Of a stretch of DNA of 44,045 bases, positions 16,008-26,119 are shown in pieces (the first letter of the stretch is position 1; every line of letters starts with the position of its first letter). This stretch comes from DATJXG01 sp035500455. Lineage in GTDB: Bacteria; Acidobacteriota; Terriglobia; Terriglobales; Acidobacteriaceae. A model generated the notes under the pieces. It had not been told where the DNA came from. It worked only from the letters and a program-made list of their open reading frames with translations, and ran no database searches. The stretch is taken from assembly GCA_035500455.1 (NCBI GenBank), contig DATJXG010000333.1, forward strand, positions 1-44,045, given 5' to 3'. The position numbers and the translations under genes were made by a program.

Positions 16008-17138
16008 CTATCGTTTAGTTGGGGCGGCGCCACGAGCCAGGGCGGGGTTGCCGCCGCGGTTCATGAGGCTGGCGCCACGGTTGATCATTTCCTGCAACTC
16101 GTCGGGCATGCTGGAGCGCTGCATGGCCAGTTCCAGAGAAATCAGCTTCTGGAAGTAGGCGGTGGCCAGCGCCTGGTTGAAGGTCTGCATACCGAATTTT
16201 TCCTGGCCGGATTGCATGCTGGAATAGACCTGATGAACTTTGTCTTCGCGGATCAGGTTGCGCACCGCGGGGTTGGGCACCAGCACTTCCATGATCATGG
16301 CGCGCCCTTTGCCGTCCGACTTGGGCAGCAGGGTTTGGCAGCAGATGCCTTCCAGCACCATGGAAAGCTGCGCCCGAATCTGCGGCTGCTGGTGGGCCGG
16401 GAAGACGTCGATGATGCGGTTGATGGTGGAAACCGCTGAGTTGGTGTGCAGCGTGCCGAAGGTGAGGTGGCCGGTTTCGGCGATACGCAGCGCGGACTCG
16501 ATGGTTTCCAGATCGCGCATTTCGCCGATCAGCACCACGTCCGGGTCTTCACGGAGGGCGGCGCGCAGAGCGTCGGTGAAACTCTTGGTGTCGGCGTGCA
16601 GCTCGCGCTGGTTGACCACGCAGTTCTTATTCATGTGCACGAACTCGATGGGATCCTCGATGGTGAGGATGTGGTCGTGGCGCTCGGTGTTGATTTTGTC
16701 GATCATGGCGGCAAGCGTGGTGGACTTGCCCGAGCCGGTTGGTCCGGTCACCAATACCAGGCCGCGCGGACGGTCGCACAGTCTGCTTACTACCGCGGGA
16801 AGGCCCAGCTGGTTGAACGACTTGATTTCGAAGGGAATCAAGCGCAGGACGGCCGCGGTAGCGCCGCGCTGGTTGAAGACGTTGGCGCGGAAACGGGCCA
16901 GGCCTTTCAAGCCAAAGGAAAAGTCCAGCTCGAAGGACTCTTCAAAGCGGTGCTTTTGAGCATCGGTCATGACGCTGTAGGCCAGTTGCTTGGTTTCGGC
17001 CGGCGTCAACTGCGGCAGATCGAGCGGCACCAGGTGCCCGTGCACGCGGATCTGAGGCGGCGAGTTGGTGGTGACGTGCAAATCGCTGCCTCCCATCTCC
17101 AGCATTCGTTTCAACAGATCGCTTAATGAGAGCGACAT
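16008..17138 (-). CDS. pilT: Type IV pilus retraction ATPase PilT
   Basis: 376 residues. The N-terminal PAS-like domain (MSLSLSDLLKRMLEMGGSDLHVT) is followed by a RecA-like secretion ATPase. Walker A is GPTGSGKSTT (about 129-138), the Asp box is HDHILTIEDPIEFVH, Walker B is DPDVVLIGEMRDLETIESAL, and the His box is TGHLTFGTLHTNSA. The C terminus carries the PilT-type region that supports retraction (near LIREDKVHQVYSSMQ). It is hexameric and cytoplasmic, and it powers twitching. It lies downstream of pilB behind a palindromic repeat. This is the retraction ATPase, not PilB, because the zinc tetracysteine motif is absent. Confidence 0.97.
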   Translation of the reverse strand: MSLSLSDLLKRMLEMGGSDLHVTTNSPPQIRVHGHLVPLDLPQLTPAETKQLAYSVMTDAQKHRFEESFELDFSFGLKGLARFRANVFNQRGATAAVLRLIPFEIKSFNQLGLPAVVSRLCDRPRGLVLVTGPTGSGKSTTLAAMIDKINTERHDHILTIEDPIEFVHMNKNCVVNQRELHADTKSFTDALRAALREDPDVVLIGEMRDLETIESALRIAETGHLTFGTLHTNSAVSTINRIIDVFPAHQQPQIRAQLSMVLEGICCQTLLPKSDGKGRAMIMEVLVPNPAVRNLIREDKVHQVYSSMQSGQEKFGMQTFNQALATAYFQKLISLELAMQRSSMPDELQEMINRGASLMNRGGNPALARGAAPTKR

Positions 17139-17164
17139 AGTGTATTCAAGTCCCTTCGTGAATT

Positions 17165-17235
17165 CAGTGGTCAGTGGCTAGTGGCTGGTGGCTAGCTTCT
17201 TCTAGTCACCTACCACTGGCCACTAGCCACTAGTG
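17165..17235. repeat. Inverted repeat of AGTGGCTAGTGGC units between pilB and pilT
   Basis: Left arm 17165-17194 (CAGTGGTCAGTGGCTAGTGG...) and right arm 17213-17235 (CCACTGGCCACTAGCCACTA...) can fold on each other. The right arm contains the TAG stop codon of pilB. Units like this also appear near 7150-7175. Confidence 0.7.
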
Positions 17236-18945
17236 AATCGTTTCGCGTGCCACTTCTTCCAAAGTCGTCTGTCCCAGCGCTACCTTGATCAGGCCGCTGC
17301 GGCGCAGAGTGATCATTCCGCGCTCGATGGCCTTCTTCTTCAACTCCACGGCGGAAGCGCCGACCAGCACCAGTTCTCGAATTTCGTCGTCCACTTCCAT
17401 GACCTCGTACAAACCGGTGCGGCCTTTGTAGCCGGTGTTATTGCAGGTGGCGCAGCCGCGGCCTTTCTGGATCTTTACGGTCTTGGCTTCTTCCGGGCTG
17501 TAGCCTTCCTCGATCAACGCCTGTGGAGGAACATCGACCACTTCGGCGCATTCCTTGCATACCCGGCGAACCAGGCGCTGGGCACAGATCAAGTGGACCG
17601 AGGTTGCAACCAGGAATGGCTCAATGCCCATGTTCATCAGGCGGGTAATGGTCTCGGGCGCGCCGTTGGTGTGCAGCGTGGAGAGCACCAGGTGGCCGGT
17701 GAGCGCGGCTTTGATGGCGATTTCCGCGGTTTCAAAATCGCGAATTTCGCCCACCAGGATGATGTTGGGGTCCTGCCGCAGGAAAGAGCGCAGGGCGGCG
17801 GCGAAGTTCAGGCCGATCTGCTCCTTCATCTGCACCTGGTTTACGCCGCCCAACTGAAATTCCACCGGGTCTTCGGCGGTCATGATGTTGGTGTCGGGCG
17901 TATTGAGGCGCGCGATGGAGGAATACAGCGTATTGGTTTTGCCTGATCCCGTGGGGCCGGTGACCAGCACCATGCCGTAGGGTTTGAGAATTGCCTTCTC
18001 GAACTTGACCAGCGACTCCGGCTCGAAACCCAGCTTGGTCATATCCAGCCGCAGGTTTTCTTTGTCGAGCAAGCGGAGCACGATCTTTTCGCCCCACAGC
18101 GTGGGCAAAGTGCTGACGCGGAAGTCGAGTTGCTTCTTGCGGCCGCCGATGGCCATCTTCAGCATGATGCGTCCGTCCTGGGGCAGGCGCTTCTCGCTGA
18201 TGTCCAGCTTGGCCATGATCTTGACGCGCGAGGTGATGGCGTCCTTCAGCTTCAGCGGCGGCGACATAATGCTCTGCAAAATGCCGTCAATGCGGAAGCG
18301 CACGCGAAACTCTTTTTCGTAGGGCTCCATGTGGATGTCGCTGGCACCGCGCTTCACCGCATCAGTGAGCACCAGGTTCACCAGCTTGACGATGGGAGCT
18401 TCGTCGGCGGCTTTTTCCAGTTCGGAGAGGCCGATCTGTTCTTCTTCGGCCTGCAGTTCGACGTCGGCTTCGCCGGCCTCGGTCATGGACTGCATCACCT
18501 GCTCGAGATCTTCCTCCTGGGTGGTGCCGTAGGCTTTTTCAATTCCCTCGAGAATCGAGCTTTCCGAAGCCACCACCGGCTCGATGTTGAAGCCGGTCAT
18601 GAACTTGATATCGTCCATGGCGAAGACGTTGGTGGGGTCCACCATGGCGATGGTGAGCGAGGCGCCGACGCGGCTCAGGGGAAGAATCTGGTAGCGCTTG
18701 GCGGTCTCGTAAGGAATGAGCTTGACGACCGACGGGTCAATTTCAAAATACGAAAGGTTAATGGCGGGGACGCCATACTGGCGGGAGAGGAAATTGGTGA
18801 CGTCTTCGTCGGTGAGAAAGCCCAGCTTGACCAAAGCCGGACCCAGGCGGCAATTGGTATCCTTTTGGACCTTAGTCGCCTGCGACAACTGCTCTGGGGT
18901 AATCACCTTCTCTTTTACGAGAAGATCGCCCAGCCGTTGAGACAT
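17230..18945 (-). CDS. pilB: Type IV pilus assembly ATPase PilB
   Basis: 571 residues from ATG 18945 (MSQRLGDLLVKEKVITPEQL), with AGGAG and GAGG just upstream; the open frame extends another 45 codons without family similarity. The N-terminal MshEN/T2SSE_N domain (about 1-150) is often a c-di-GMP site in this family. The ATPase core has Walker A GPTGSGKTNT, the Asp box NIMTAEDPVEFQLGG, Walker B DPNIILVGEIRDFETAEIAI and the His box GHLVLSTLHTNGA. A zinc tetracysteine (CKEC ... CATC) marks PilB/GspE rather than PilT. It drives pilus extension. It is the first gene of the cluster, so its promoter should lie in 18946-19390. Confidence 0.97.
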   Translation of the reverse strand: MSQRLGDLLVKEKVITPEQLSQATKVQKDTNCRLGPALVKLGFLTDEDVTNFLSRQYGVPAINLSYFEIDPSVVKLIPYETAKRYQILPLSRVGASLTIAMVDPTNVFAMDDIKFMTGFNIEPVVASESSILEGIEKAYGTTQEEDLEQVMQSMTEAGEADVELQAEEEQIGLSELEKAADEAPIVKLVNLVLTDAVKRGASDIHMEPYEKEFRVRFRIDGILQSIMSPPLKLKDAITSRVKIMAKLDISEKRLPQDGRIMLKMAIGGRKKQLDFRVSTLPTLWGEKIVLRLLDKENLRLDMTKLGFEPESLVKFEKAILKPYGMVLVTGPTGSGKTNTLYSSIARLNTPDTNIMTAEDPVEFQLGGVNQVQMKEQIGLNFAAALRSFLRQDPNIILVGEIRDFETAEIAIKAALTGHLVLSTLHTNGAPETITRLMNMGIEPFLVATSVHLICAQRLVRRVCKECAEVVDVPPQALIEEGYSPEEAKTVKIQKGRGCATCNNTGYKGRTGLYEVMEVDDEIRELVLVGASAVELKKKAIERGMITLRRSGLIKVALGQTTLEEVARETIH

Positions 18946-19390
18946 ACCTCGATCTCCTATCCAATCAGCAGATATGAAAGCGTTGAATTGCGGCGCGAAA
19001 CCAGAGCTGGCTTCCGGGGGGACTGCTGCAAGCCTATTTTCGCGTTGACAGAAATTGTCACCGACGCCGCAATTCGGCAAAAGTAACTTTGGTACCTGAC
19101 CGGGCGCGGCAACCCTTCAAAACGATTGCTAATGCTGCAACTCCGCATGAATGGCGGGCTTGCGACGACGGGTTTTGGCAGTTACCCCGGTGTACATGGA
19201 CTTCGGTAAGAACGATGCGTTCCTCTGACTGCTTCGTGGTTGATTCCGGAGGGGGAAATAGTAACCCCGCCGGAGATGGGGCCGCAGCAAGCAAAACCTG
19301 AAGATCCCACCAATGCTCGCATTCCCATTTGCGGCGTTTGCAATGTTCGCGGTTAAATAGCCGCCAAGGTTGCAAAGAGCGGGAACGAGA
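18946..19390. other. Long gene-free region upstream of pilB
   Basis: No convincing gene on either strand. It should hold the minus-strand pilB promoter and leader, but I see no -24/-12 (GG-N10-GC) site I would defend. Short pairings such as GTAACCCCGCCGG and AGTTACCCCGG are present, but they do not match the c-di-GMP riboswitch core. It ends in the palindromic repeat at 19328-19380. Confidence 0.5.
19328..19380. repeat. Imperfect inverted repeat, GCGGTTA/AGCCGCC centre
   Basis: Arms 19328-19354 and 19357-19380 are imperfect reverse complements with almost no loop (TTCGCGGTTA-AA-TAGCCGCCAA). It belongs to the same TTTGCGnnnTTTGCGGTT family as at 3319-3378 and lies just upstream of the DNA glycosylase start. 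Confidence 0.6.
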
Positions 19391-20224
19391 TTGGCAACAG
19401 CATCCAAAGAGCAGCAACTACGCCTGTATTACTGGACCCTGTACCGCGCCTGGGGCCGCCAGCACTGGTGGCCTGCTCGGACGCGATTCGAAGTGATTGT
19501 GGGCGCGTATCTTACGCAGAACACGGCCTGGACCAATGTGGAACGAGCGCTGCGGCAGCTGCGCTCTCAAAGCCTGCTAAACCTGAAAGGCATTCGAGAT
19601 ACGCCGCTTTCGGAACTGGAGCAGTTGATCCGCTCCGCCGGCTACTTCCGGCAAAAGGCCCGCCGGCTAAAGACTTTCGTGGCTTTCCTGGATTCGCATT
19701 ACGGAGGCTCGCTCTCCCGCATGTTCGCCCAGCCCACGGGAAAACTGCGGGAACAGTTGTTGGCCCTGAACGGCGTGGGCCCGGAAACTGCGGACTCCAT
19801 CCTGCTATATGCCGGGCAGCATTCTGTCTTTGTGGTGGATGCTTACACTCGCCGCGTGCTCGAACGCCACGCTATCCTTCCGGCCGGGGCGAAGTACGAA
19901 GAGATCCGTGCTCTTTGTGAGCAGGCCTTGAATGTAGGCACGGACGTCCCCGCCCGCGCCATGGCGGCCGGCGAATCTCAGCTTGACTTCGATCGACCAG
20001 CTTCGCCGGATCCAGTTGCGCTGCTGCAAGGGCGGGGACGCCCGCGCCTGAATGGGACCGCTCACACGCCTTCTCCCATGAGCCTGGCGCGGCGCACGCC
20101 GGTGGCGCAGATTTACAATGACATGCACGGATTGATCGTTGGCGTGGGCAAGCATTACTGCCTGAAATCCAGAACCAAGTGTGACGAATGCCCTTTGCAG
20201 AAATTCCTGCCGGGCGTCAAATAG
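19391..20224 (+). CDS. HhH-GPD DNA glycosylase (endonuclease III/MagIII-like) with in-frame palindromic insertion
   Basis: 277 residues from TTG 19391 (an earlier TTG at 19370 lies in the repeat). The N-terminal helical part reads FEVIVGAYLTQNTAWTNVE, as in endonuclease III-like enzymes. The helix-hairpin-helix is LNGVGPETADSIL, with the catalytic Asp in FVVDAYTRRVL. The Lys of bifunctional endonuclease III is Glu here, as in MagIII-like monofunctional enzymes. The C terminus has three Cys (C-x6-C-x2-C; CLKSRTKCDEC) and no fourth, so a 4Fe-4S cluster is doubtful. Residues about 182-221 come from a palindromic element inserted in frame, before the native SPMSLARR...YNDMHGLIVGVGK. It should remove damaged bases for repair. 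Confidence 0.85.
   Translation: MATASKEQQLRLYYWTLYRAWGRQHWWPARTRFEVIVGAYLTQNTAWTNVERALRQLRSQSLLNLKGIRDTPLSELEQLIRSAGYFRQKARRLKTFVAFLDSHYGGSLSRMFAQPTGKLREQLLALNGVGPETADSILLYAGQHSVFVVDAYTRRVLERHAILPAGAKYEEIRALCEQALNVGTDVPARAMAAGESQLDFDRPASPDPVALLQGRGRPRLNGTAHTPSPMSLARRTPVAQIYNDMHGLIVGVGKHYCLKSRTKCDECPLQKFLPGVK
19930..20054. mobile_element. Palindromic MITE/REP-like element with 5-bp direct repeats, inside the glycosylase gene
   Basis: A 115-nt unit (19935-20049) with 20-nt terminal inverted repeats: 19936-19955 (AGGCACGGACGTCCCCGCCC) against 20030-20049, 18 of 20 matching. A nested perfect 8-bp pair lies inside (CCGGCGAA 19968-19975, TTCGCCGG 20002-20009). GAATG flanks both sides (19930-19934, 20050-20054), like a target-site duplication. 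Unit plus one repeat is 120 nt, exactly 40 codons. Removing it leaves L-N-G-T-A-H in frame. No transposase is encoded. Confidence 0.75.
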
Positions 20225-20230
20225 CTGAAC

Positions 20231-21286
20231 ATGGCTTGGCGCCGATTGCCGATCTTGCTGTTCCTGCTGCCGTGCGCGGCTTTGGCGCAGACGCTGCGGC
20301 AGGAAGCGCAACAGCGCGGCATACTAATCGGCACCGCCGTGAACCCTGTCTTTCTGTCTGAGCCCGCCTATGCCGGAACGCTGGCGCGGGAATTCAACAT
20401 GCTCGAACCCGAAGACGCCATGAAGTGGTATGCCATCCGCCCGGACGAGAAAACCGTAAACTTTGGGCCGGCGGACCGGCTAGTGGAGTTTGCCCAGGCC
20501 CACGGCATGAAGGTGCGCGGGCACACGCTGCTGTGGGGCGGACATGATCCGGCGTGGCTTAAGACTCATACCCCGGAAGAGCTTTCGAAGATTTTGCGGG
20601 AACATATTGAGAGAGTGGTCGGGCGCTATCGCGGCCGGGTTTTTGCCTGGGATGTGGTGAATGAGGCATTCGACGACAGGGGCGCGCTTAAGGACTCCGT
20701 CTGGCACAACCAGCCGGGAATTGGTCTGGCGGGCAAGGGAACGACGTACATCGAACAGGCGTTCCGGTGGGCGCATGAGGTGGATCCGCGGGCGCTGCTT
20801 TTCTATAACGAAGCTGGGGCAGAAGGCATGAATGAGAAGTCTGACGCGGTTTATTCCATGGTGAAGGATTTCAAGAAGCGCGGCGTGCCCATTGATGGCG
20901 TGGGTTTGCAGATGCATATTCTGGATCTCAAGCCCGATGTGGCTGGAATCGGGGCCAACATCGGGCGCCTGACCGCGCTGGGGTTGCAGGTGCATATCAC
21001 GGAGATGGATGTGGCGCTGCCAGTGGATGCCGAGGACAATCCCCTACACCCGGAGGATTTGACTCGCCAGGCGGAAATCTACGGCGAGATCGCCACGGCC
21101 TGCCTGCGGCATCGCGGCTGTACTGCGTTGCAAACCTGGGGTTTCACCGATAAATATTCCTGGATCGGATGGTTCACCCACAAGGCCAAGGGAGCGGCGT
21201 TGCCGTTCGACAGATCGTACAAGCCGAAGCCTGCCTACAATGCACTGCAGGAGGCTCTCCGCCCGCGACTGAGACCCGGGAACTGA
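20231..21286 (+). CDS. Secreted endo-1,4-beta-xylanase, glycoside hydrolase family 10
   Basis: 351 residues with a Sec signal peptide (MAWRRLPILLFLLPCAALAQ, cleaved after about residue 19). The rest is a single GH10 TIM barrel. Hallmarks: NMLEPEDAMKW near residue 56, RGHTLLWGGHDPAW, acid/base Glu145 in WDVVNEAFD, nucleophile Glu258 in VHITEMDVALP, and the C-terminal TWGFTDKYSWIGWF substrate-site motif. It would cut xylan backbones outside the cytoplasm. No carbohydrate-binding module is attached. It starts 6 nt after the glycosylase stop without a Shine-Dalgarno, so it may be translated by coupling, though the two genes share no obvious pathway. Confidence 0.96.
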   Translation: MAWRRLPILLFLLPCAALAQTLRQEAQQRGILIGTAVNPVFLSEPAYAGTLAREFNMLEPEDAMKWYAIRPDEKTVNFGPADRLVEFAQAHGMKVRGHTLLWGGHDPAWLKTHTPEELSKILREHIERVVGRYRGRVFAWDVVNEAFDDRGALKDSVWHNQPGIGLAGKGTTYIEQAFRWAHEVDPRALLFYNEAGAEGMNEKSDAVYSMVKDFKKRGVPIDGVGLQMHILDLKPDVAGIGANIGRLTALGLQVHITEMDVALPVDAEDNPLHPEDLTRQAEIYGEIATACLRHRGCTALQTWGFTDKYSWIGWFTHKAKGAALPFDRSYKPKPAYNALQEALRPRLRPGN

Positions 21287-21533
21287 AAACTGATAACTGG
21301 TTTTCTACGAAGACTCACGCACGGATTTCGACATCCGCAACAATCCAGTGACTCGCATAGGAAGTTGCTCTGGCCGATAGAAAGGTAGACCCTAAAACTC
21401 CGGGGACGCGAAGGACTTCGCGCAGAGGCCGCAGAGAGGGATTTGTCTGATGGGGCGGGTAAGGCATGTGTTCTGCGGCTTATAATGAAGCCTCGTAAGT
21501 ACGAGCGGGAACGCGGCCAGCATCTAATTTCAC
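21287..21533. other. Intergenic region with small repeats and possible ntrY promoter
   Basis: Holds an 'actgaaaactgataactgg' stretch (21281-21300), like 7196-7225, and a CGCAGAGGCCGCAGAG stretch (21421-21436). A TATAAT hexamer lies at 21481-21486, 48 nt before the ntrY GTG, but no good -35 box stands at the usual distance. Confidence 0.4.
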
Positions 21534-23775
21534 GTGACGACACCCTCCAACTCCAAAGACGAGCTCTCTCGCCGCCGGAAACTCATCTATTCCCTGGCGG
21601 CAGGCGTTTTCCTGCTGCTGGTGGTGATCGTCTCGCAGACTTCGTTCGATCTTCCCTTCCTCAAGCCGGACAGCAACTCGCAATTGGCGATCTTTGCCGG
21701 CTTATCGGCGCTGATTTTTCTGCTCTTTGTCGCCCTGACCTACGCCCTGGTGCGCAATCTTCTGAAGCTCTCAGCGGAGCGCCGCCTGGGAGTTTTGGGA
21801 TCGAAGTTTCGCACGCGCATGGTGGTCTCCGGGCTGCTGCAGTCGTTTCTGCCGGTGATCGTGATGTTCTGGTTCGCCTATGGCCTGATGAACCGCTCGA
21901 TCGACAAATGGTTCTCGCAGCCTGTGGAGGAAGTACAGCAGGATATGGCGGCGATGGGGCCGACGCTGGCTGACTACGCCGCGCAGAATGCGCGCTCCGA
22001 GGCGCAGTCGATCGCCGCCGAATACGAGACGCAGCATGCCTTCGAGGGCCATAGTTTTTCAGCCGTGCTGGGCCAGTTTCGCCGCCACCAACCCACGCTG
22101 CAGGGCGGCTTCGCGGTTGCACTATTGGATGGAAACGCCGAGGCCAGCTTCGCCATACCGGCGTCCTGGCCGGAGCTGAGCCGCAAGCTTCCCGATGGCT
22201 GGCAGGCGGCCACGTCTGCGCCGGAACGGCTGGTGTGGGAGCAGACCGACTACATGCTGGGCACTGCGCCAGTCGGGGACAATGGATTAATCCTGGTAGG
22301 AATGCCCCTGCCACAGAAATTCACCGCTACCGTAAAGCAGGTGGAGGCCAGCCAGAAACGCTATTTCGGCCTGGCCAAGCAGCGGCGGCTGGTACGGCGC
22401 ACCTACATGGATCTTCTCCTTTTGCTGACCGTGCTGGTGCTGTTCACTGCGCTGTGGCTGAATCTGTTTCTTTCCAAGCTGGTTACCCGGCCGGTGGTCG
22501 CCCTGGCCGAAGCCACGCAGGAAATTTCCCGCGGGCGCTTCGACTATCGCGTAGAAATTTCCGCCGCCGACGAACTCGGCGACCTGGTGCGGTCCTTCAA
22601 CCGCATGGCGGAAGAGCTGGAGGCGAGCCGCCGGCAGCTCGACCACTCCAGCCGCGAGCTTAGTGTAGCCAATGTGGCTTTGGAGCAGCGGCGGCAGCAC
22701 ATTGAGACGATCCTGGAGAGCATTCCCACCGGAGTGCTGTCGCTGGACGCGCAGCGCCGCGTAACCCATGCCAATCATGCCTTGCTGCGGCTGTTCCGTT
22801 CCAAGGAGCGGGAACACGCGGAGCCGGCGGGGCTGATCGGGGCGGCCCTGGTCGACATCTTCCCCCGTGAAGTGGTGGAGGATCTGGAGCCGCAACTCCG
22901 GCGCGCCGACCGCATGGGCACGACTACCACGCAGATGGAGCTTTCGCTTCCCCATGAACAGCTCAACGTGGCGGTCACGGTAGCGACCTTGCGCCACCGC
23001 GGTTACGGGCTGGGTTACGTTCTGGTCTTTGAAGACCTTTCTGACCTGCTCAAGGCACAGAAGCAAGCGGCGTGGCGCGAAGTGGCGCGGCGGGTGGCCC
23101 ATGAGATCAAGAATCCACTCACGCCCATCGCCTTGTCGGCGGAACGGATTCTGCGGCACCTAGAGCGGAACGCGGTTCCCGAGGGAGCTTCCGCGGATGT
23201 GTTGCGAGGATGCGCCGAAACCATCGCGGGCGCGGTGGAGACGGTGCGCACGCTGGTTAACGAGTTTTCCACGCTGGCGCGATTTCCCACGGCGCAGCCC
23301 AAACCCGCGAACATCAACTCCATCGTCGAAAATACGCTCGCGATGTTCAACGGCCGGCTCGACGGCATCCGCGTGCAGACTTCCCTGGCGCCCGATCTGC
23401 CCAACGTCATGGCTGACGCTGAGGCCCTTAAGCGCGCCCTGGCCAACCTGGTGGACAATGCGGCTGAGGCCATGCAGGATTCGCTGCTGCGCGAAATTCA
23501 CATCACAACTTCCCTGATCGGCGGCCACGACGCCGTGGAGATCACCCTCGCCGATACCGGCCACGGCGTCACCAAGGAACTCAAAGAACGCTTGTTTCTT
23601 CCCTATTTCTCCACCAAAAAGCGCGGCACCGGTCTGGGGCTGGCAATTGTGAGCCGCATCGTGGAAGACCACCACGGCGCCATCCACGTGGAAGAAAACA
23701 AGCCTGTGGGCACGAAGTTCGTAGTCGAATTGCCGGTTGCGGCGGAAGTGATCGCCGCTCCGCCTGCCATCCAGC

Positions 23776-23783
<8 letters not shown>
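21534..23783 (+). CDS. ntrY: NtrY-type membrane sensor histidine kinase
   Basis: 749 residues from GTG 21534; no strong ribosome site is visible. Transmembrane helices at about 17-38, 52-73 and 98-118, then an extracytoplasmic domain to about 285, and a further helix at about 290-312. HAMP follows (SKLVTRPVVALAEATQEISR), then a PAS domain (about 385-505; ILESIPTGVLSLDAQRRV). HisKA carries His523 (VARRVAHEIKNPLTPIALSA). The ATPase domain has NLVDNAAEAM, LADTGHGV and GTGLGLAIV. This layout (helices-HAMP-PAS-HisKA with KNPLTPIALSAERI) is that of NtrY. It overlaps ntrX by 8 nt and should phosphorylate it. The signal could be nitrogen or redox related, as in proteobacterial NtrYX; that is inference. 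Confidence 0.92.
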
Positions 23784-25131
<1,348 letters not shown>

Positions 25132-25132
25132 T

Positions 25133-25151
25133 GCCGGGCGCGCTGCCCGGC
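25133..25151. terminator. GC-rich hairpin between convergent genes
   Basis: GCCGGGC (25133-25139), GCGCT loop, GCCCGGC (25145-25151): a perfect 7-bp stem between the ntrX stop and the end of the convergent small gene. There is no T tract, so it may be a bidirectional or factor-aided terminator. Confidence 0.45.
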
Positions 25152-25160
25152 GATCCCACG

Positions 25161-25448
25161 TCACTCCAGGAGCACAGCCGTAATTGCCTCCCACTCCGCC
25201 TCCAGGGACCCGCGCGCCAGCGGTTTGCCCGCTCGCTGATACCAGTACGCGGCGTTGGAGGCATCGCCTTCCTTGCGATGCAGGTAGGCATGCACCCAGG
25301 CGCCGGCGGGGCCTTCGTCCTGTTGTGCTGATTCATGAGCGCGGGTCCAGTCGCCCTTGGCGTCCCACCAAAGGCCGGCGAGGGCGTGGTTGAGGTTGGG
25401 CGGCGGACTGCTGCCGGCCAGGGATTTGCGGAAGTTTTGCAGGTTCAT
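25161..25448 (-). CDS. Small conserved protein, possible helical TPR-like repeat
   Basis: 95 residues from ATG 25448; the open frame extends upstream to 25493, but the family-like sequence begins here. The core LWWDAKGDWTRAHESAQQDE then AYLHRKEGDASNAAYWYQRA looks like two helical hairpins rich in Trp, Ala and Tyr, similar to single-domain helical hypothetical proteins found in many soil bacteria. No signal peptide, membrane segment or catalytic motif. The function is unknown. It converges with ntrX and is probably monocistronic. Confidence 0.75.
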   Translation of the reverse strand: MNLQNFRKSLAGSSPPPNLNHALAGLWWDAKGDWTRAHESAQQDEGPAGAWVHAYLHRKEGDASNAAYWYQRAGKPLARGSLEAEWEAITAVLLE

Positions 25449-25611
25449 CGCGGAACTCTTCGAGGCACAGCATATCGCATGAGCCAGCGACACGATCTAG
25501 CTTTCTGCGCCAACCATCACTGGGCTATTCTGCGTAAGATTCGGGGACGGACCGCCCACGGAAAGATGGTATTGGCTCTGAGCGCTAGGTTGATCCGGAC
25601 TGGGGGAGTCG

Positions 25612-25965
25612 ATGGTCAAGCTGGTGTATTGCATCAGGAAAAAACCGGGAATGAGCGACCGCGAGTTTTTTCACTACTGGGAGCGGGTTCACGGGCCCCT
25701 TGGCGCGCGCATTCCTGGTTTGCGCAGGTTGGTGCAGAGCCATCGTTTGAATGTGGACGGTGACCGGCGCCAAGCAGACTACGACGGTATGGCCGAACTC
25801 TGGTTTGACGATGTGCAGGCCCTGCTGGTTGCGCGCCAGTCGGTGGAGTGGAAGGCCGCGAGCGAGGATGAAGCCAATTTCATCGACCACAAGAACGTGG
25901 CTTATTTCGTTTCGGAGGAGCGAGTTATTTTTGACCGGCCCGGTTCCGGTGAAACATCTGGGTAA
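25612..25965 (+). CDS. EthD domain-containing protein
   Basis: 117 residues, with GGGGAG ahead of the ATG. A single ferredoxin-like alpha/beta-barrel domain of the EthD family: MVKLVYCIRKKPGMSDREFF, then YWERVHGPLGARIPGLRRLV with the conserved HGP, then YDGMAELWFDDVQALLVA and a C-terminal FIDHKNVAYFVSEERVIF strand. Such dimeric alpha/beta-barrel proteins act in small-molecule degradation or as polyketide-type cyclases; EthD itself supports ethyl tert-butyl ether breakdown. No partner gene is adjacent, so the role here is open. Confidence 0.88.
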   Translation: MVKLVYCIRKKPGMSDREFFHYWERVHGPLGARIPGLRRLVQSHRLNVDGDRRQADYDGMAELWFDDVQALLVARQSVEWKAASEDEANFIDHKNVAYFVSEERVIFDRPGSGETSG

Positions 25966-26077
25966 CTCGGACCAGTGCCCTGCGTTCTCGTCCTACAATT
26001 GAAATGCGTGCGGAGGTTGGAGATTCAGGGTTGTTATGCCGGCAAGGACATATCGTACTGCGTCCCTCGCTTTGCTC

Positions 26078-26100
26078 GGGAGAGGGGCAAGCCCCGTCCC
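26078..26100. repeat. REP-like hairpin, third copy (GGGAGAGGGG-CAAG-CCCCGTCCC type)
   Basis: Imperfect stem of the 10128-10149 family, preceded by CCCTCGCTTTGCTC, between the convergent EthD and rseP genes. It is again placed just beyond gene 3' ends. Confidence 0.65.
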
Positions 26101-26119
26101 GACATAGGCTGATGTTTCT

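Noticed and set aside
17161..17240. CRISPR-like repeated units between pilB and pilT
   Set aside because: The units are short, facing and without spacers of regular size; this is an inverted repeat, not an array.
19180..19290. Possible c-di-GMP (GEMM) riboswitch before pilB
   Set aside because: Only loose GGGGTTAC-like matches. The GCACAGGGCAAACC and GACGCAAAGCC core elements are absent on both strands.
19778..19800. Lys-to-Glu change at the endonuclease III catalytic site
   Set aside because: GVGPETAD-type motifs are normal for MagIII-like monofunctional glycosylases, so it is not a defect.
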